This document shows positions 1 to 12,989 of a stretch of DNA of 64,000 nucleotides, piece after piece; within the stretch, counting starts at the first letter, position 1; every line of letters starts with the position of its first letter. The position numbers and the translations under genes are program-made. Below the pieces are notes generated by a model. It worked only from the letters and a program-made list of their open reading frames with translations, had not been told where the DNA came from and ran no database searches. The stretch is from Cruorifilaria tuberocauda (lineage: Eukaryota; Nematoda; Chromadorea; Rhabditida; Onchocercidae): contig JABVXU010000035.1 of assembly GCA_013365365.1 (NCBI GenBank), positions 62,001 to 126,000 on the forward strand, given 5' to 3'.

Positions 1-334
1 CTTCCTTCCTTAACAATATCGGCACTATTTCCCACATCATTGGAATATACCACTGCGGCAGTTGTCCCTGGTAGCTGAGTAAATCGTGAATTTAAAGGTG
101 TATTGCTTATAGCGCATGCATCCTCTCCTGCTCCAATGGTTACGTTACCGTCTAATCGCTGCTGAACAAAGTTCGTTGCCCCTGAAGATTTGCCTGCGCC
201 TGTTGCTGATGGTTGTACTTGTTCATCACCGGAGAAATCTAAAAAAATGAGTGAGCCCGGAGATGTAAAACATGGATCAGAAGATCGTACAAATATGAAC
301 AAACGATCCAAATCGATAACAGCATGTGCGTGAA
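1..334 (-). other. Possible alternative 3' splice site in the WDR62-like gene
   Basis: The leftmost exon can start at 238 (acceptor at 239-240, after a T-run) or at 334 (acceptor at 335-336). Both acceptors accept the same phase-1 upstream exon (973-1093). The extra 96 bases are an open frame containing FVRSSDPCFTSPGS, which looks coding. The difference is an exact multiple of three, so both forms keep the downstream frame. Confidence 0.45.
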
Positions 335-3300
335 CTATCAATTTTCAGCAAAAATTAAAAGAGGAGAAAAGAGTGATAGATTAAAAATAAAAGAAATTAA
401 AAGATGAAAGGGAAAATGTAAAAAATAAAGTAGCACGAACAATAAAAGAAAAAATCGACTGAGGAAAATTTAAAATAAATCAACGACAGTCGACTGCCGC
501 AATTAATTAGATTACTGATAACCTAAAGTTTCTTTAACTGGAACATTAAGATTTTTTCCCCTATCAGTTTCATTAATACAAATAGAAGTGAAACTATGAA
601 GCGATGAATCCAATATATTTTACTGAAGTAATAGCTTTACCGGCAAAATCTCAAAATATCAGAATAAATTTACTTTAGAAAACTAGGTAAATGATATTAA
701 CAATTCATTTTCCTTTAATAATGATAATAAAAGCTCAGGATATACCGATAGTTTTCTTCGAAAGGCAGGATTTGAAATGATATCATTCACTAAATCTATT
801 CTTTAAATTTCAAACCCCAATATTACCGTTACAAAACCAGGATACCTGACTAAAAAGGAGGTTTTAAAATAATTGCGAAGATGGATATAAAATAGTTTCG
901 AAACACTCTTTATCAATTTCCTAACGATTTAAAAACTATCGGAAAAAAGAAAATTAAAATCAAGATAATTACCATTAACTGGTGAAACAGTATCCCAGCT
1001 GGTATGTTGTTCATTCATTATTCCACTCGTACTACGCCTCACAACTTCTGTCGTCACTCGCTTCAATTCGAAATCATCGCTGCAATTGTTTACCTACAGA
1101 AATTTGAAACCAAATTGCCAAACTGTTTCCAATCTACCTATTCCGCATTTTCCTCACAAGTGAATATATAGAATATAAATTAAAAGAAAAAATATAATAT
1201 TCAAACTTTATGTACTACATTCAATCAGGATTACAATATTAATTACGAGGCACCTGTTACTGATAGACGTGCGCTCGAACAAAATTTCGTGTTATTAATT
1301 TTTTCGGAGAAAAAAAAGCTCTGTTGCGAAAATTTCCAACTAAATAAATACTATGCATGGAAATCAAAGAAATAACAGCAATTAAATATAAAATGAGGCA
1401 AAATCAGATAAAGAAGTGATAAAAAAATTTTTTTCTTCTAAGGGAAAATGAGGGCAAGGGCACTGTACTGTGGCCAGACCCCTAATTCTATATAGCTAAA
1501 AAATTAAGAAAGGTTAATGACCCGTAATTTCTAATGGAAATTAACATGAACATAAATATATATGTATACATCAAAAACGGTATAACTGAAAATTTTAGAG
1601 AAAATCGAAAATTTCAGCAATGTAATAATATATGTGTGCAACAACATTAAGTTCAGTGGAAAAATACTAACGGGACCCGCGGTGAGACATAAACGATCGA
1701 ATACGCAAATTGTGCGACAAACTTCAATATTTGTTTGTCTTCTCTATCTCGCCTACTTCTTAAACTAAATGACATTATAAAGATCTGTTGCAAATGACTG
1801 TATAGCTGTTATAAATTGCCATATCTTTATTTGTCACTGTAAAGTGGACGGAGTACATTTTCCGTGCACAAGAATGAAGGTCAAGGATAATGCAGTCAAG
1901 CTATAAAATAACTCGAAAAGATTTGACAGCGATGGCTAATAACACATAGCATTATTCATTACTTTTTTTTTTTTGCTTCCTTTCCATAACAAATCAAAAG
2001 AGGAAGTTACAAAACACTAAGTTTAAGACAAAAATATATGAAAAAAAATCTACTCCGTAATTACGCTACTGATTGGAGTATTAATAATCATTGTTGTTGG
2101 CTTTCGTCCCATACAACTATCGGAATCTTCGTCACCAATTTTAATGCTGCTTAATGAACCAAATTCGGATTCTGAATCTTTCATCTATAAAAATATTATC
2201 GATATTCAATGAAGTAATTTCTCAACTTGTTCAAATTGTGACAACTTTCCCATCAGGATAAGATTAGGGAATGTAAATTATAATTAAAAAATTTAAGTTG
2301 CATTCTTTGACATAAAATCTGTATTAATGGTAACCCGACCCGAGAATGATAAATATACTGTAATGCGAAACAAAATTTAATTCTAAGACTGAATTTACTT
2401 TCTAAACACTATATAATTTTACTAAGAAAGTATTAAAATCAGTTTAAAAAAAGTTAAAATTAAATAAAAAATTCAAGAAAGTTAATTCTTTCAAGGAAAA
2501 TATCTATAATACCAGAACTGCTACCTGTATACCTCCCGTCGGAACTCAAAAACATTTCGAAGAAGCCAAGGATAATTTTCAAAAAAAGTCATCGTTATCA
2601 TCCATCTCATGATTTTTTTCTTAAAAACCTAATTCTTGCTTAGCATTATTAGTTGAATCTACGAAAAAATCAATAAAATTTAACCTTTGCATTTCGTGTA
2701 TACTCCATATGTTCATCGCCAGCTGCATCACTGCCACTTCCCAATAAACTGTCAGGTGTTTCGGATCTAATAATTATGTATCTTGCATAGAATTCGAAGG
2801 CTGACTTCTGCGGAAGTTAGATATCAAAGAAAATTTGGCAAAATCAGATGAATATTATTCTGCGGAATATAACTTACCGTTCACAAAATTTTTCTATACC
2901 AATAGTGCCAGCACTCTTGGTGATTTGGGATTTTCGTGCGACACCCATCATTTTGTTGACAAGAAGATTGGACAATCGCCACACGAAAATGCAACCACTG
3001 TAGGACACAACATATAAACGTCTGCAATGTTTCAACTAAAACAAAACTATAATAAAACTAATTGCTAAAAATATATGCATCTTTGAGAATAAAAATTTTA
3101 TAAAAATGTTTTTGAAATTCAAAATTTTTATACTACTGTCGAGGCAGATTCGTTATCTAAATTCATTAATTTAATATAATCACTGACACTTGATATAATT
3201 ATTATAAACAATTTTGGAAATGCTTTTTCATTAACCTTCGAGATTAAACAGGAAAAAATCTCTTTTTTAGATAAATCCTTCTACATCAAATTTCTATTAA

Positions 3301-6300
3301 TCTCTAATAGTGATAAAAAAGATTTCTTACTACCGGAGTTTATACGACAAAACAAGATATGGCATATGACATTCTCAAATGAATAGCTTTTTTGGTCTTA
3401 AAATTAACCTGCAATCAGAGGAAAAAGCAATATCTGTAATATTATCTGACTGGCCAGTCAGTACGGCAGCGAATTCTCCAGTGGCAACATCAATGATATA
3501 GACATTTCGATTTGTACATACTGTTGCGGCATAAATTCCTGATGGATCCAGTCGTACCTACACGATAAACAAAAATATATTTGGGCACCGATATAATTGA
3601 AAGATAAAAACTGTACTGCAAAATTTTCAACCGTGCCATGTGCCATATCAGATAGAAGAAATTAAATGCATAGGTAAATTAGATAACAACCCTGGTGAGC
3701 TGCCCATCATTACTTGCAGCGCCTTTAATCTGCTTTACAAGTTTTCCCTGAGTCGAGTATGTCCGAAGTTGACGATCCTGGCAAGCAGCGACCATTCCAT
3801 CTGCACTTAACACCACATAGTTCAACCCAAATTGAGATTTTATGTGATTTATACGTGAAAAAGTAACGGAAGACGGCTGCAAAGAATTTTTATATAAAAT
3901 TAGTAAGAATAAAAACGAATAAAGATTAATTAGTAATAGAATAAGCTTACATATTTCCACTAAAACAAATAATTTTTGCTCTACATAATTCTGATCAAAC
4001 TTTACAATCTATTTCTTTTAAATAATTACAAATTATCCAAATTTCCCTAATTTAGTAAATATTTCTTTTTCAAAAATAATAACGAGATTCAATTTCAAAA
4101 AAGAAATCAAATTTGTTAAAAAATTACCTTTGAATCAATCATCTTTCTAATTACAACTGAACGATCGGCAGCAGAACTTATCAGTTGCAAATTACCTGCT
4201 TCCTAAAAAGCAGCTATCATAACATATTCTCCAAACAACTTAAAAATTTCTTTAATACTAAAGAAAATTTACCACAAACCTCTATGAAAACTATGGAATT
4301 TACAGAGCTTGTGTGGTCGTCAATACTAGCTAATGGTTGATAGCCGTTAAGTGCGTCGAACAAGTGTACCATGCGGTCTCGACTTCCCGTAGCCAGTAAA
4401 TAACGAGCTAAAAGAGTGAGATTATGAAAAGCTGCAAAATTAATAAGAATATTTAGGGAAACAACATATTAAATCTACTACAGTCAAGTGTCAGCAACAA
4501 AACTTGTAAATTACAAGTTAATCGTTATAATATTCACATCGAACAGGAAAACTGAAATGAAATTTATCATTTCTTCTGGTTAAACGCCGCTAAATAATAT
4601 AGCTAACAAACAAAAGTGGAAATTCTATTAAAACAAATCTCTGTATACATCGGTGAAAAAATTTTTCAAAAAGCTTCAAAACTCACGACTTTGTGGGTCA
4701 GAATACTCCATACACATAATGTCACTTTCATGCGCTTCGAAAAATGCAATCATTTCCATAGCTGGTCTGGTCAAATCATAAATGCTGAAACAATTCGGTT
4801 AACGATTCAAATCAAGAAATTGGAAATTTCTTTAAAAAAATTCCGCAAAATACGCCTATTTTATAATAATTTATTGCATCAATTTTGTTATAAATTTTTT
4901 ACATTTGAAAAAATTAGAAACTTACGACAAATTCCCATCTCGACTACCCGCAGCCAGATGTTTCCCATCAGGACTTACTTTCAAAGATTTCACTCCACTG
5001 CCTGTATCAGGTATGGATGTTCCGAAAACTTCTGAAAGGAGAATGAAAGGACACTGAAAGCCGCAGTTATTGATATCTTATGCTTGATTATTGTGTTAAC
5101 TGCTGGACAAGCAGTGAGTTGCATGTAATGCTGAAAAAGTTTATTCTATTAAGATAACGTAAAACATACCATCTGGTGATTCACTAAGTTGCGAATCATT
5201 ATTGGTGATAAAAATAACTTTTTTTAAATCCTCCGAGAATACATTTGCATAAGGCAACGAAGTCCGCTTATTCTGCAAAAATAAAACAAACTTTATTTTA
5301 CAAAAAAATTTGAATAAAACTTCACTTCGAATTTTGAATGAAATTTATTATGATTAGGCGAAAAACAAACTTCATCAAATGATCTTAAAAGATGATCCAC
5401 ATTCCATATGCGAATAGTTTGATCTGCACCACCAGTAATAATTGAACCTTGTGGTAACCATTCAAAATTCGGTGGATAAACCTGTAAAATTCATGTCATT
5501 ATTCCTAATGTGTTGAAAAAAGTTGAGAAAAACATTTTCCAAGACTTACTTCTAGTGAAATCACTGGTCCGACATGAAAAAGTTGTGAGGAAATTTTAAG
5601 AATATTCCGATCCGTTTGTTGCCATGTATAAATGGACCGATCGCTATAAATCACAGTAAGCATTCCAGTCTTTTTGTTGTATGTTAATGATCGTACATCC
5701 GGATATCTGAAAATGTATACTGTTTCAAAGTTGTATCTGAGTTATGTACAATTATATCCCACTAATGCGAAGTGATTTATTTTCCTTCGACAACGAAAAT
5801 AATTTCCGTAGTTGATTTTTTGATTTCTAAGCGATTATTAAGCTTCAATTTTTATAAGTTTAATCAAAAAAGTACTGACCTACACCCTGTCGGATGTGTT
5901 TCAGGTAACAGCGCATCTTGTTTTACACCTTCCGCAACATCACATGATAAGTAGTGTGGTTTACAGAATGTAGATTTATGCTTCATAGTTACGACATCCA
6001 AACATCTAATAAAACCATTGTTAAATCCAATAAACAATTCGCCAATTCCAAGCACTAATGACCGCGGAACTTCGCCGTGCAAATCATAGCTATTGACTAA
6101 CTGAAATAAGTTTCACTGCCCAAATATATACAATTAAACTTTAGTGAGAGTTTTGGAAAAAACTATAACTGCCAAGAATATAAAATACTTCAAAAATGAG
6201 AGTATTTCGCAGAAGAACTTCACAATTTTCAGTTTATTAGATTATTAAATATAAATATGGAGCTTCTGCACCATTCAATCTCATCCTTTAAGCAAAAACA

Positions 6301-8380
6301 CCGGTTCAATGTGTTAGTTTCTCATGTCGCAAATAAATTGAAAAAGAAAAAATGTAAAAAAAATGCAAAAAGAAAAATGAAAAAGAAACAAAAGAAAGGA
6401 AAATTTTAGAAAAGAAAGCGGCAGTAATGAAATGATTATGGTGAAACAAATTTACATAAATGCATAAATTACTACCTTTTTATCATGAAATTCAATCAAG
6501 AGACTGGTTTCGGTAACCGAAAATGTTCGATTATTGGGGGCGCAGCAAACATCCAAAAAAGTATTATTTCGTTGATCAGCCAAAATTGCTGAACGACCCT
6601 GGAAATAACTTAGATATAATTTAAGTTTTAAAAATACAGCTCCAAAATTAGAATCCAGTGAAAGAAAAATGGATGTATAAGGTGAGCAGCCATTGCAAAA
6701 TGAAAGTCAAGAATTAGATTCTCATTGGGAAAAATAGGCCTTAATTTCAACAGGAATGAGCATTTGAAAACATAAAACCTGCAAAGGTATACTCTTCGAA
6801 CTTTCCGGTTTTCTTGCAACATGCCAAAATTTAACGTGTCTGATTCCTACCGTTACACATCCGCCTTGTTCTGTAACGTCAATTGAATTAACCTGAAAAA
6901 ATTACTTTTAATACCTTTCCAGCACTTCAAATTTGAGCTTTGAGCTTTGGGCTTTATTAAATTTACTAATCGATATATTTATCAAACTGAATGCTCTACA
7001 AAAATGATAGCGTAATAAATTTTTTAAATGAAAAAACGTACAAAATGAAAAATGTCAAAAAAGAAAAAGTACTTACTTTCGAAGTTAGACGATTTTCAGC
7101 AATTTTTTGTTGTGCCCGCCAATCCCAAACCACGATAGAGCGATCATGTTGATTTCCTACTGACACTAAGTATCCATTTGGCGTAAAGCGCTAAAAATTG
7201 ATTGATTTTAGAGCTATTTAAAACTTGATTATATCCTAAAAATTTATTCTTGACCAAAAACTGAACGTTCTCGACTATGAAATCAAAAAATCGCAGAATT
7301 TGTGAAAAAATAAAAAATAAACTGCTACTGAAACTTACCACACAACTGATTCCTAATTGATGATGCTTTATATCAACAATTTGGGTGAAAGCGAACTGTC
7401 CTTTTACATCGTAAAGCTCCCAAACTCGTAATCGAGGCTCATGTCCTGCCTGAAAGTTAATTTTAATAAATGTAAAAAATTGATAATTCAACAAATGTGA
7501 AGGACATAAGAAATAGGGAACTATTTCAATTTAAATTTATTGAAAAAGTTGCGCTGTTTCTCAAATAGAAATACCTCTCCGGTAGCAATGTATCGTCCGC
7601 AGATAGAAAATGATAAACAAGTTATGCTATTTTTCGTTGTACCAATTAAATGGGCTTGGGCGTTATTTCTTGGATTATAAAGAATGACGGTAGCCCTGGA
7701 ATAAGAGAAATTACAATTTCGGATGGTACTTAAATATTTTAGTTTCACTATGTTTTGGTGTCTAAATTTTATTTGCAAAAATTTTGTAACCTGATTTTAG
7801 TTGATTTTTGCCGTAAGTGTAAAAAACTTTTATCAAAAATTTTTGCCATTATAATAGCGAGTTAAATGAAAAATGCCACGGAAATACAAAACAAATCGAT
7901 AAACCCTTAGATATTATAAAAATTATATACTAAGTGTTACAGATACTGAGAAAGAAGTAGCAGAAACGGCTGTACTATAACTTTTTTTAAATCAATAAAC
8001 TAGAAAAGTTTACCCGGCTGGATAAGCTACAATGCCTCTGTTGTCGTCCACTGATACTGACGATCGTGAGATAGCTGTGCAACCTAATACCCGTTCCAAT
8101 TTTGCCTGAAAGAAGACGATAAGAATAAGATGTATACATGGATATTTCAGACTAAAATAATTACTTCCATTATAACTAACTCTTATTATATGATTGACAT
8201 ATACAAATTCTATTTATTGTTTTCTATTGATAAGTAAGTACTGAGTAAATAGATATATATGAAAAGAAAGAAGAGAATTGTAACAAAAAAAAAGCGAATC
8301 GAAATTAATTTATCAAAATTCATTCATAACATATCCCTTACTCGAATTATAAATGCAAACTATAGAAAAATATTTACCAT
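1..8380 (-). CDS. WD40-repeat scaffold protein, MAPKBP1/WDR62 family (3' end outside window)
   Basis: This is a multi-exon minus-strand gene. Exons read high to low: 8380-8378 (ATG only), 8105-8014, 7695-7575, 7449-7339, 7190-7077, 6892-6779, 6598-6476, 6100-5880, 5706-5550, 5481-5371, 5272-5170, 5031-4926, 4784-4687, 4407-4280, 4202-4128, 3876-3691, 3557-3409, 3021-2878, 2766-2685, 2184-2065, 1093-973 and 238-1. All junctions agree in phase and give about 905 residues. Seen: the start LERVLGCTAIS...GIVAYPAG followed by ILYNPRNNAQ matches the N-terminus of MAPKBP1/WDR62. Later blocks VSPDGKHLAAGSRDGNLS, RYLLATGSRDRMVHLFDA and SGCIFVWRLSN match the second WD40 propeller in order. Known: vertebrate relatives are JNK-pathway and centrosome/spindle-pole scaffolds. 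After about 2878 the sequence becomes Ser/Asp-rich and non-WD, like the family tail. The true N-terminus is uncertain. The ATG at 8380 ends its exon, and a Ser/Asn-rich frame at 10145-10336 could be an alternative 5' exon. Confidence 0.9.
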
Positions 8381-9325
8381 GTTCACTTGTGGTGCAGATG
8401 TGTAAGAAATATACAAGCAGATAGAAACTTAGTTTGCCGTTCCAATGATGACAGCCATAGAAATAAGATAGGGGAAATGAATGAAAAAATCAAAGAGAAT
8501 GGCGATGAAAAATATGAATCAGTATAGTCGTTTATCGTTCAGGCATCGACATGATAATACAGAAACCGAAAATTAGAAAACTAATTCAATAATAAAATGA
8601 AATTATAGAAAGTTCCGATGTAAAAGCACGTAAATTATATAAACATTTAAAAATACGCAAAACAGTAAATACTTTTTTATATATCGTCAAGTTCAAAGGA
8701 AAATTTTCAATTTGAAATTAACTACATAATATTTCTGAAAGTAATTTCACAGATGACACATCATCCTGAAATCTGTGAAGAGAAGATTCCACAACATAAA
8801 TTATGAAAAATGCTGCATTTAAATCTTACGCGGAATAAAATGATGAATGAACATAAATTCTTATTACTGAAGAGCTGATGATAAAATATCACAGAATTAA
8901 TTAATTAAACAGATTAGCCTTCGTATTCTCATCTTGCAGTATTAGCTAATATCAGAATACAATCAAATAAGAAATTTAATGCAGAAAAGAAAAAGAGGGA
9001 GTTACTTTGACTGATAAGACTGATGAGAAATCCTGTCAAATAAGCTGTAGCCTAGTCGCAGAATGTTAGTGGAGCTGTAGTCGAGGCGGAAAATGCTGGC
9101 GGAAATTAGCCACTGATTACTGATTAGGAAACAATGTCAAAAAACCGTTAAAATGTATCATTTTATTGATGAAAATCGTCCATCCCAATCGTACAGTACC
9201 AATGAATACAAGCGCAAACTTAATTCTAACGTTATTGATAAAAATTCAGCTTATCGACTGAAGAAGTGATATATTGACATGATAATTTATTTAAATTAAT
9301 AACTTGAACGATTTAGAGTACCGAG
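8381..9325. promoter_or_regulatory. Upstream region of the WDR62-like gene
   Basis: This is AT-rich sequence upstream of the minus-strand WD40 gene and presumably holds its promoter. I see no convincing core promoter element. A 44-codon open minus frame near 9000-9140 lacks a credible splice acceptor and was not called. Confidence 0.3.
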
Positions 9326-9520
9326 ATGTCGCGAAGAGATTACGTAACAGCATCATCAGATAAAGTACTACCATACAGGAGCAGTAAGCCATCAAATGAC
9401 GGGAATACTGATAATTCAGATAACGGTCCACTATGGAGAATTCTATCAATTTATAAACAGTCCCACCTTTTCCTTGTTTTTACTAAACTAAACAGCACTT
9501 CATGTAAGCTTATCAAATAA
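9326..9520 (+). CDS. Candidate short ORF or first exon, unknown
   Basis: An ATG opens a 64-codon frame whose first 45 residues (MSRRDYVTASSDKVLPYRSS and following) are polar and more codon-like than the surrounding AT-rich DNA. A reasonable splice donor (T|GTAAGC) lies at about 9503 inside the frame, so it may be a first exon of an unseen gene. No family was recognised and no partner exon could be joined with confidence. Confidence 0.25.
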   Translation: MSRRDYVTASSDKVLPYRSSKPSNDGNTDNSDNGPLWRILSIYKQSHLFLVFTKLNSTSCKLIK

Positions 9521-9755
9521 GTTATCATTCTTGAAAATTTAAATTGAAAATTAAAATTTTTTGTTTGTTTAATTTTTTGAGCTTAAAAAATTTGTCATTT
9601 TCTATTAGTAAATGAGTTATCTTTTTTTTATTCCAAAAAAAAAGAACCAAATATACGTGCGGAAACAACACAACGTGTGCTTAACCATAATTTTTATCTA
9701 TCATGTGATTATGTAAAACTGATAAGAGGAAAAAATGCAAATAATTGATATGAGA

Positions 9756-9794
9756 CAGAGAGAGGGAGAGAGAGAGAGAGAGAGGGAAGGAGAG
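9756..9794. repeat. (GA)n microsatellite
   Basis: An almost pure GA/GGA dinucleotide run. Similar GA/TC tracts recur across the intergenic region at 11570, 12949, 25506 and 26743, and again at 54903. Confidence 0.9.
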
Positions 9795-10144
9795 AAACAG
9801 AATCATCAATTATTTTTGGTGAGGAGTTTCAATCATTTTCTATTTTAGCGACCTTTTGGTTCAGTAATTGTCCTTTTGATAAAAAAAAATTTCAAAAAGT
9901 ACAAAACAATCGTTGATGAGATGTTAAAAGAAGTGAACAGAGAGTGTTAACAGTGTAGCCTTAACAATTGAATGATTATTTCCGTCCTTTATCAGTACAT
10001 TGATAATAGCTCTCCGCCTCTTTCACAATTCTTCCATCAGTTCAGACGTCTCTCTGACAATCAATTTCAGAAAAAAATTATTTTCAATATTTGATTTACA
10101 CATCAGCAATTTTTTCATGATCTCTTACTGAAAAAAAGTTAATA

Positions 10145-10336
10145 TTAGCTAAACAGATGAAATATCTCTTTTGCTGAAAATACCGGAGGGATATCGGGGC
10201 TAATTTTAGACATTCTATGATTCGAATGTACCATTTGGCTACTGGAACTGGTTGTTGATATGTTATCAGTATGATCTCCTTTGTTATGATGTTGATGAAT
10301 GTTGATGGGGGAGATAGGAAGAATTTGAAATTTCAA
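10145..10336 (-). CDS. Candidate Ser/Asn/His-rich exon, unknown
   Basis: This minus-strand open frame contains HQHHNKGDHTDN, then a Ser/Thr run, then HRMSKISPDIPP, after which a possible donor (GTATTT) occurs in phase 0. It has no ATG at its upstream end. The phase matches the first WD40 exon of the gene at 8014-8105, whose relatives carry a variable N-terminal extension, so it could be an alternative 5' exon of that gene. This is inference only. Confidence 0.22.
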   Translation of the reverse strand: MKFQILPISPINIHQHHNKGDHTDNISTTSSSSQMVHSNHRMSKISPDIPPVFSAKEIFHLFS

Positions 10337-11569
10337 TCAACCATATGAATGAAGAGATCAATAGATGGCAATCTGATTGATTGTAATTGCCATTGAAACA
10401 AGTTTTATCAATCGATTTAATGAGGAGAAGGAAGAGAGAACTGAGAGGGAAAAATCAGTACAACGATTTTTTCTTCCAGTTTTCAGGAAATTATTTTTTT
10501 TGGAATTATCATCGGAAAATACGCATAATTAAAACTTTGAAATATGATAAGATATTGAATTGCAAATAGAAAATTTTAATTTAAACTTACGAAATTAAAT
10601 ACTTTAAAACATTTAGAATATTCAATAATATATTCAGTTAGCTGTCTTTTATTGAATTTAGATAAAACAGATTGTAATTCTATTAAATAAATTATTGTTT
10701 ATTTCTAAACAAAATAAAATAATCAAAAAAAAAAACAATTTCACAATTCTTAAAACTCTTAAACGAATGTGCCAATTGGAATAAGAAAATTTTTTGTTCA
10801 CTTTTGTTTACTAACCTTAACAATTACACGTACAGGAACCAGTTGACATAAAATCACTTTCAATTCAATTTCAATGAATTCTTTCATTCCAATTTATCGT
10901 CTCTTTCCTATCAGGCATTAAATAATAAGGACAATTCTTCATCTTTTTAAATAAAACAAAAATTAAAAAAAAGAAAGGTTGAAATATTATTTAATATTTG
11001 GATAATATTTCTTTTTGCCTGTATTGATTCGATTTTAAGAATGGCAGTGATAAGCGGAGATGGCTAACATTTCGTTATTAAATCTAATTTTAATTATATT
11101 AGTGGCTGCAAAGAAGAATCAATTTTCTTCGTGCCCTTCAAATATTCTCAAGAAGTGAAACTTAATTTAGCTTTTCTTATACTGAAAAAGCCATTCTATC
11201 AGAGGTTGCACGTAAAGTAAAGTAAAGGATTGATTTGCTGAAAACCGGTTTTGACACAGTTCAAATTGTATCACTCTGCTTAATAGACAATTTTCCCCGG
11301 AAATAATTGCAGAAATGAGAAAAAAATTCCAGAAATCATTCCTATATTTACTTTCAATAATAATAATAATAAAATAGACAACGTGAAATTTCGAAAGTTT
11401 TTTTCTCAAGAAAAACTGAATTTTGAATTTCGAAAGGCTTGAAATTAAAGCTATTTTTTGAAGTATAATATTTGCATGAATCAGAGATATAGGTAAGTTT
11501 TAATTTTGTATGATAAAATTTGGAATGTTTTAAGCTATTAAGGTGTGCTAATTCAAGTTAATTAGGATT

Positions 11570-11588
11570 ATCTCTCTCTCTCTCTCTC
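11570..11588. repeat. (TC)n microsatellite
   Basis: A pure TC dinucleotide run. Confidence 0.9.
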
Positions 11589-12948
11589 GCAGCGTTTGTT
11601 TATTTAAACAAACAAAAATGGTCCAAATGGGAATTTTCAAAAAAAGTCCCTTTCATTTAAAAACTTTGCTGTTTAATGTTTGTTGCACTGTTATATCATT
11701 CCGAATTGTTGTTGTAGGATATGTGCAACGATCAAAAGTTGTCGTAAATCAACAAATGGAGTAAATGCATGATTGAAATTACAAATGTATGCTAAGATAT
11801 TGCACCAAATTCTATTAACGTAATAAACGCATTTAAAAGTTTATGCGTAAACGTAAACGCTTTAAAAATTTTTTTGTTTCAGAAGTAACATTCCATTCAA
11901 AAGTAATTAAAAGTAATTATTTAAAAAATTCAAGTAAATGCTATAACTGTTATTGTAAAGCGCTATCATTATTGGTCAAATACTACGATTATAGCTAACC
12001 TGCACTAAATCTATTTATTTTCAACTCTATCTCATATCGTCAACTCATCGTATAGGTAAAATAAATTTTGGGAACGGCAATTTGAAAATAAATTTAATTA
12101 AGTTTTTCATTCGTCAGTACTAAATTGTTGAAGAGAGATTTTTCTTTTGAAGAGAATAAAATTGCCATTTTCATTTTGGTATAAACTTTAAAAAAAACTG
12201 TAATTTTGGTATAAACCATTAGACTAATAGAATTCGATAAAATTCTCTTTCAAGGAAGAAATCAACGAAAGATTTAACCTGTTCAGTTATTTTTTCTCTT
12301 CTTCGAGAACAAAAGAAAATAATTTAATTTTTTAATTAATATTTATAGCTTTTGAGAAGTTACTTATACGATAATTAATTTTACTAACAATTAAAAAATT
12401 TTCTCCGTTCATAAAAAACATTCCTTTTAATGTAATGCACATTAAATTTTAAAATATAATTCAAATATATTTTTCGATTTTCTGCATTTTCTATGGAATG
12501 AGATATTTTTATGCAGTGAATATTTAGCTAATCACTATAGTTATAACATTTAAGAAAGTATTTTTTTTCAAGATTAATTCGCCTAACGAGGTCAAGATAT
12601 CAAAGTTCACGCGTTTCACGTATTTCGTGCTTTTGACGTATTTCAAGATATAATTCGTTCTAGGAATTCCTTTATCATGAAAAAATTCAAAAATAAAAAT
12701 CCACTTCAAGAGTGAAGAATAAGTGAGTGATAGAAAATGATTTATTGGAAAATACGCAAAAAAAAGAAGAAAGGAAAAATGAATTTGATTTATTTTAAAA
12801 AATAATAAATTGATTAAATTGATTAAAATGACTTGAATTTTTTCAAAATCATTACAAATCATCATTTTTAGGTACAAATATCAAACAATAACATCGAAAA
12901 AAAAATTTTTTTCCAATTCTTGATCATAAACTCTTTCTTTTATTTTTT

Positions 12949-12989
12949 TCTCTCTCTCTCCCCTCTCTCTCTCTCTTCTCTCTTCTCTC
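12949..12989. repeat. (TC)n microsatellite, interrupted
   Basis: A TC-rich tract with CCC and TTC interruptions. Confidence 0.88.

Noticed and set aside
2835..3017. Plus-strand 60-codon frame
   Set aside because: It is the antisense shadow of the WD40 exon 2878-3021, which matches the family on the minus strand.
4616..5035. Plus-strand 139-codon frame
   Set aside because: It overlaps well-supported minus-strand WD40 exons and has no family resemblance.
9040..9150. Minus-strand 44-codon open frame upstream of the WDR62-like gene
   Set aside because: No acceptor or ATG and no match to the family N-terminus.
12524..12877. Minus-strand 117-codon frame
   Set aside because: Phe/Ile/Leu/Lys-rich translation of AT-rich DNA; no splice context or motif.
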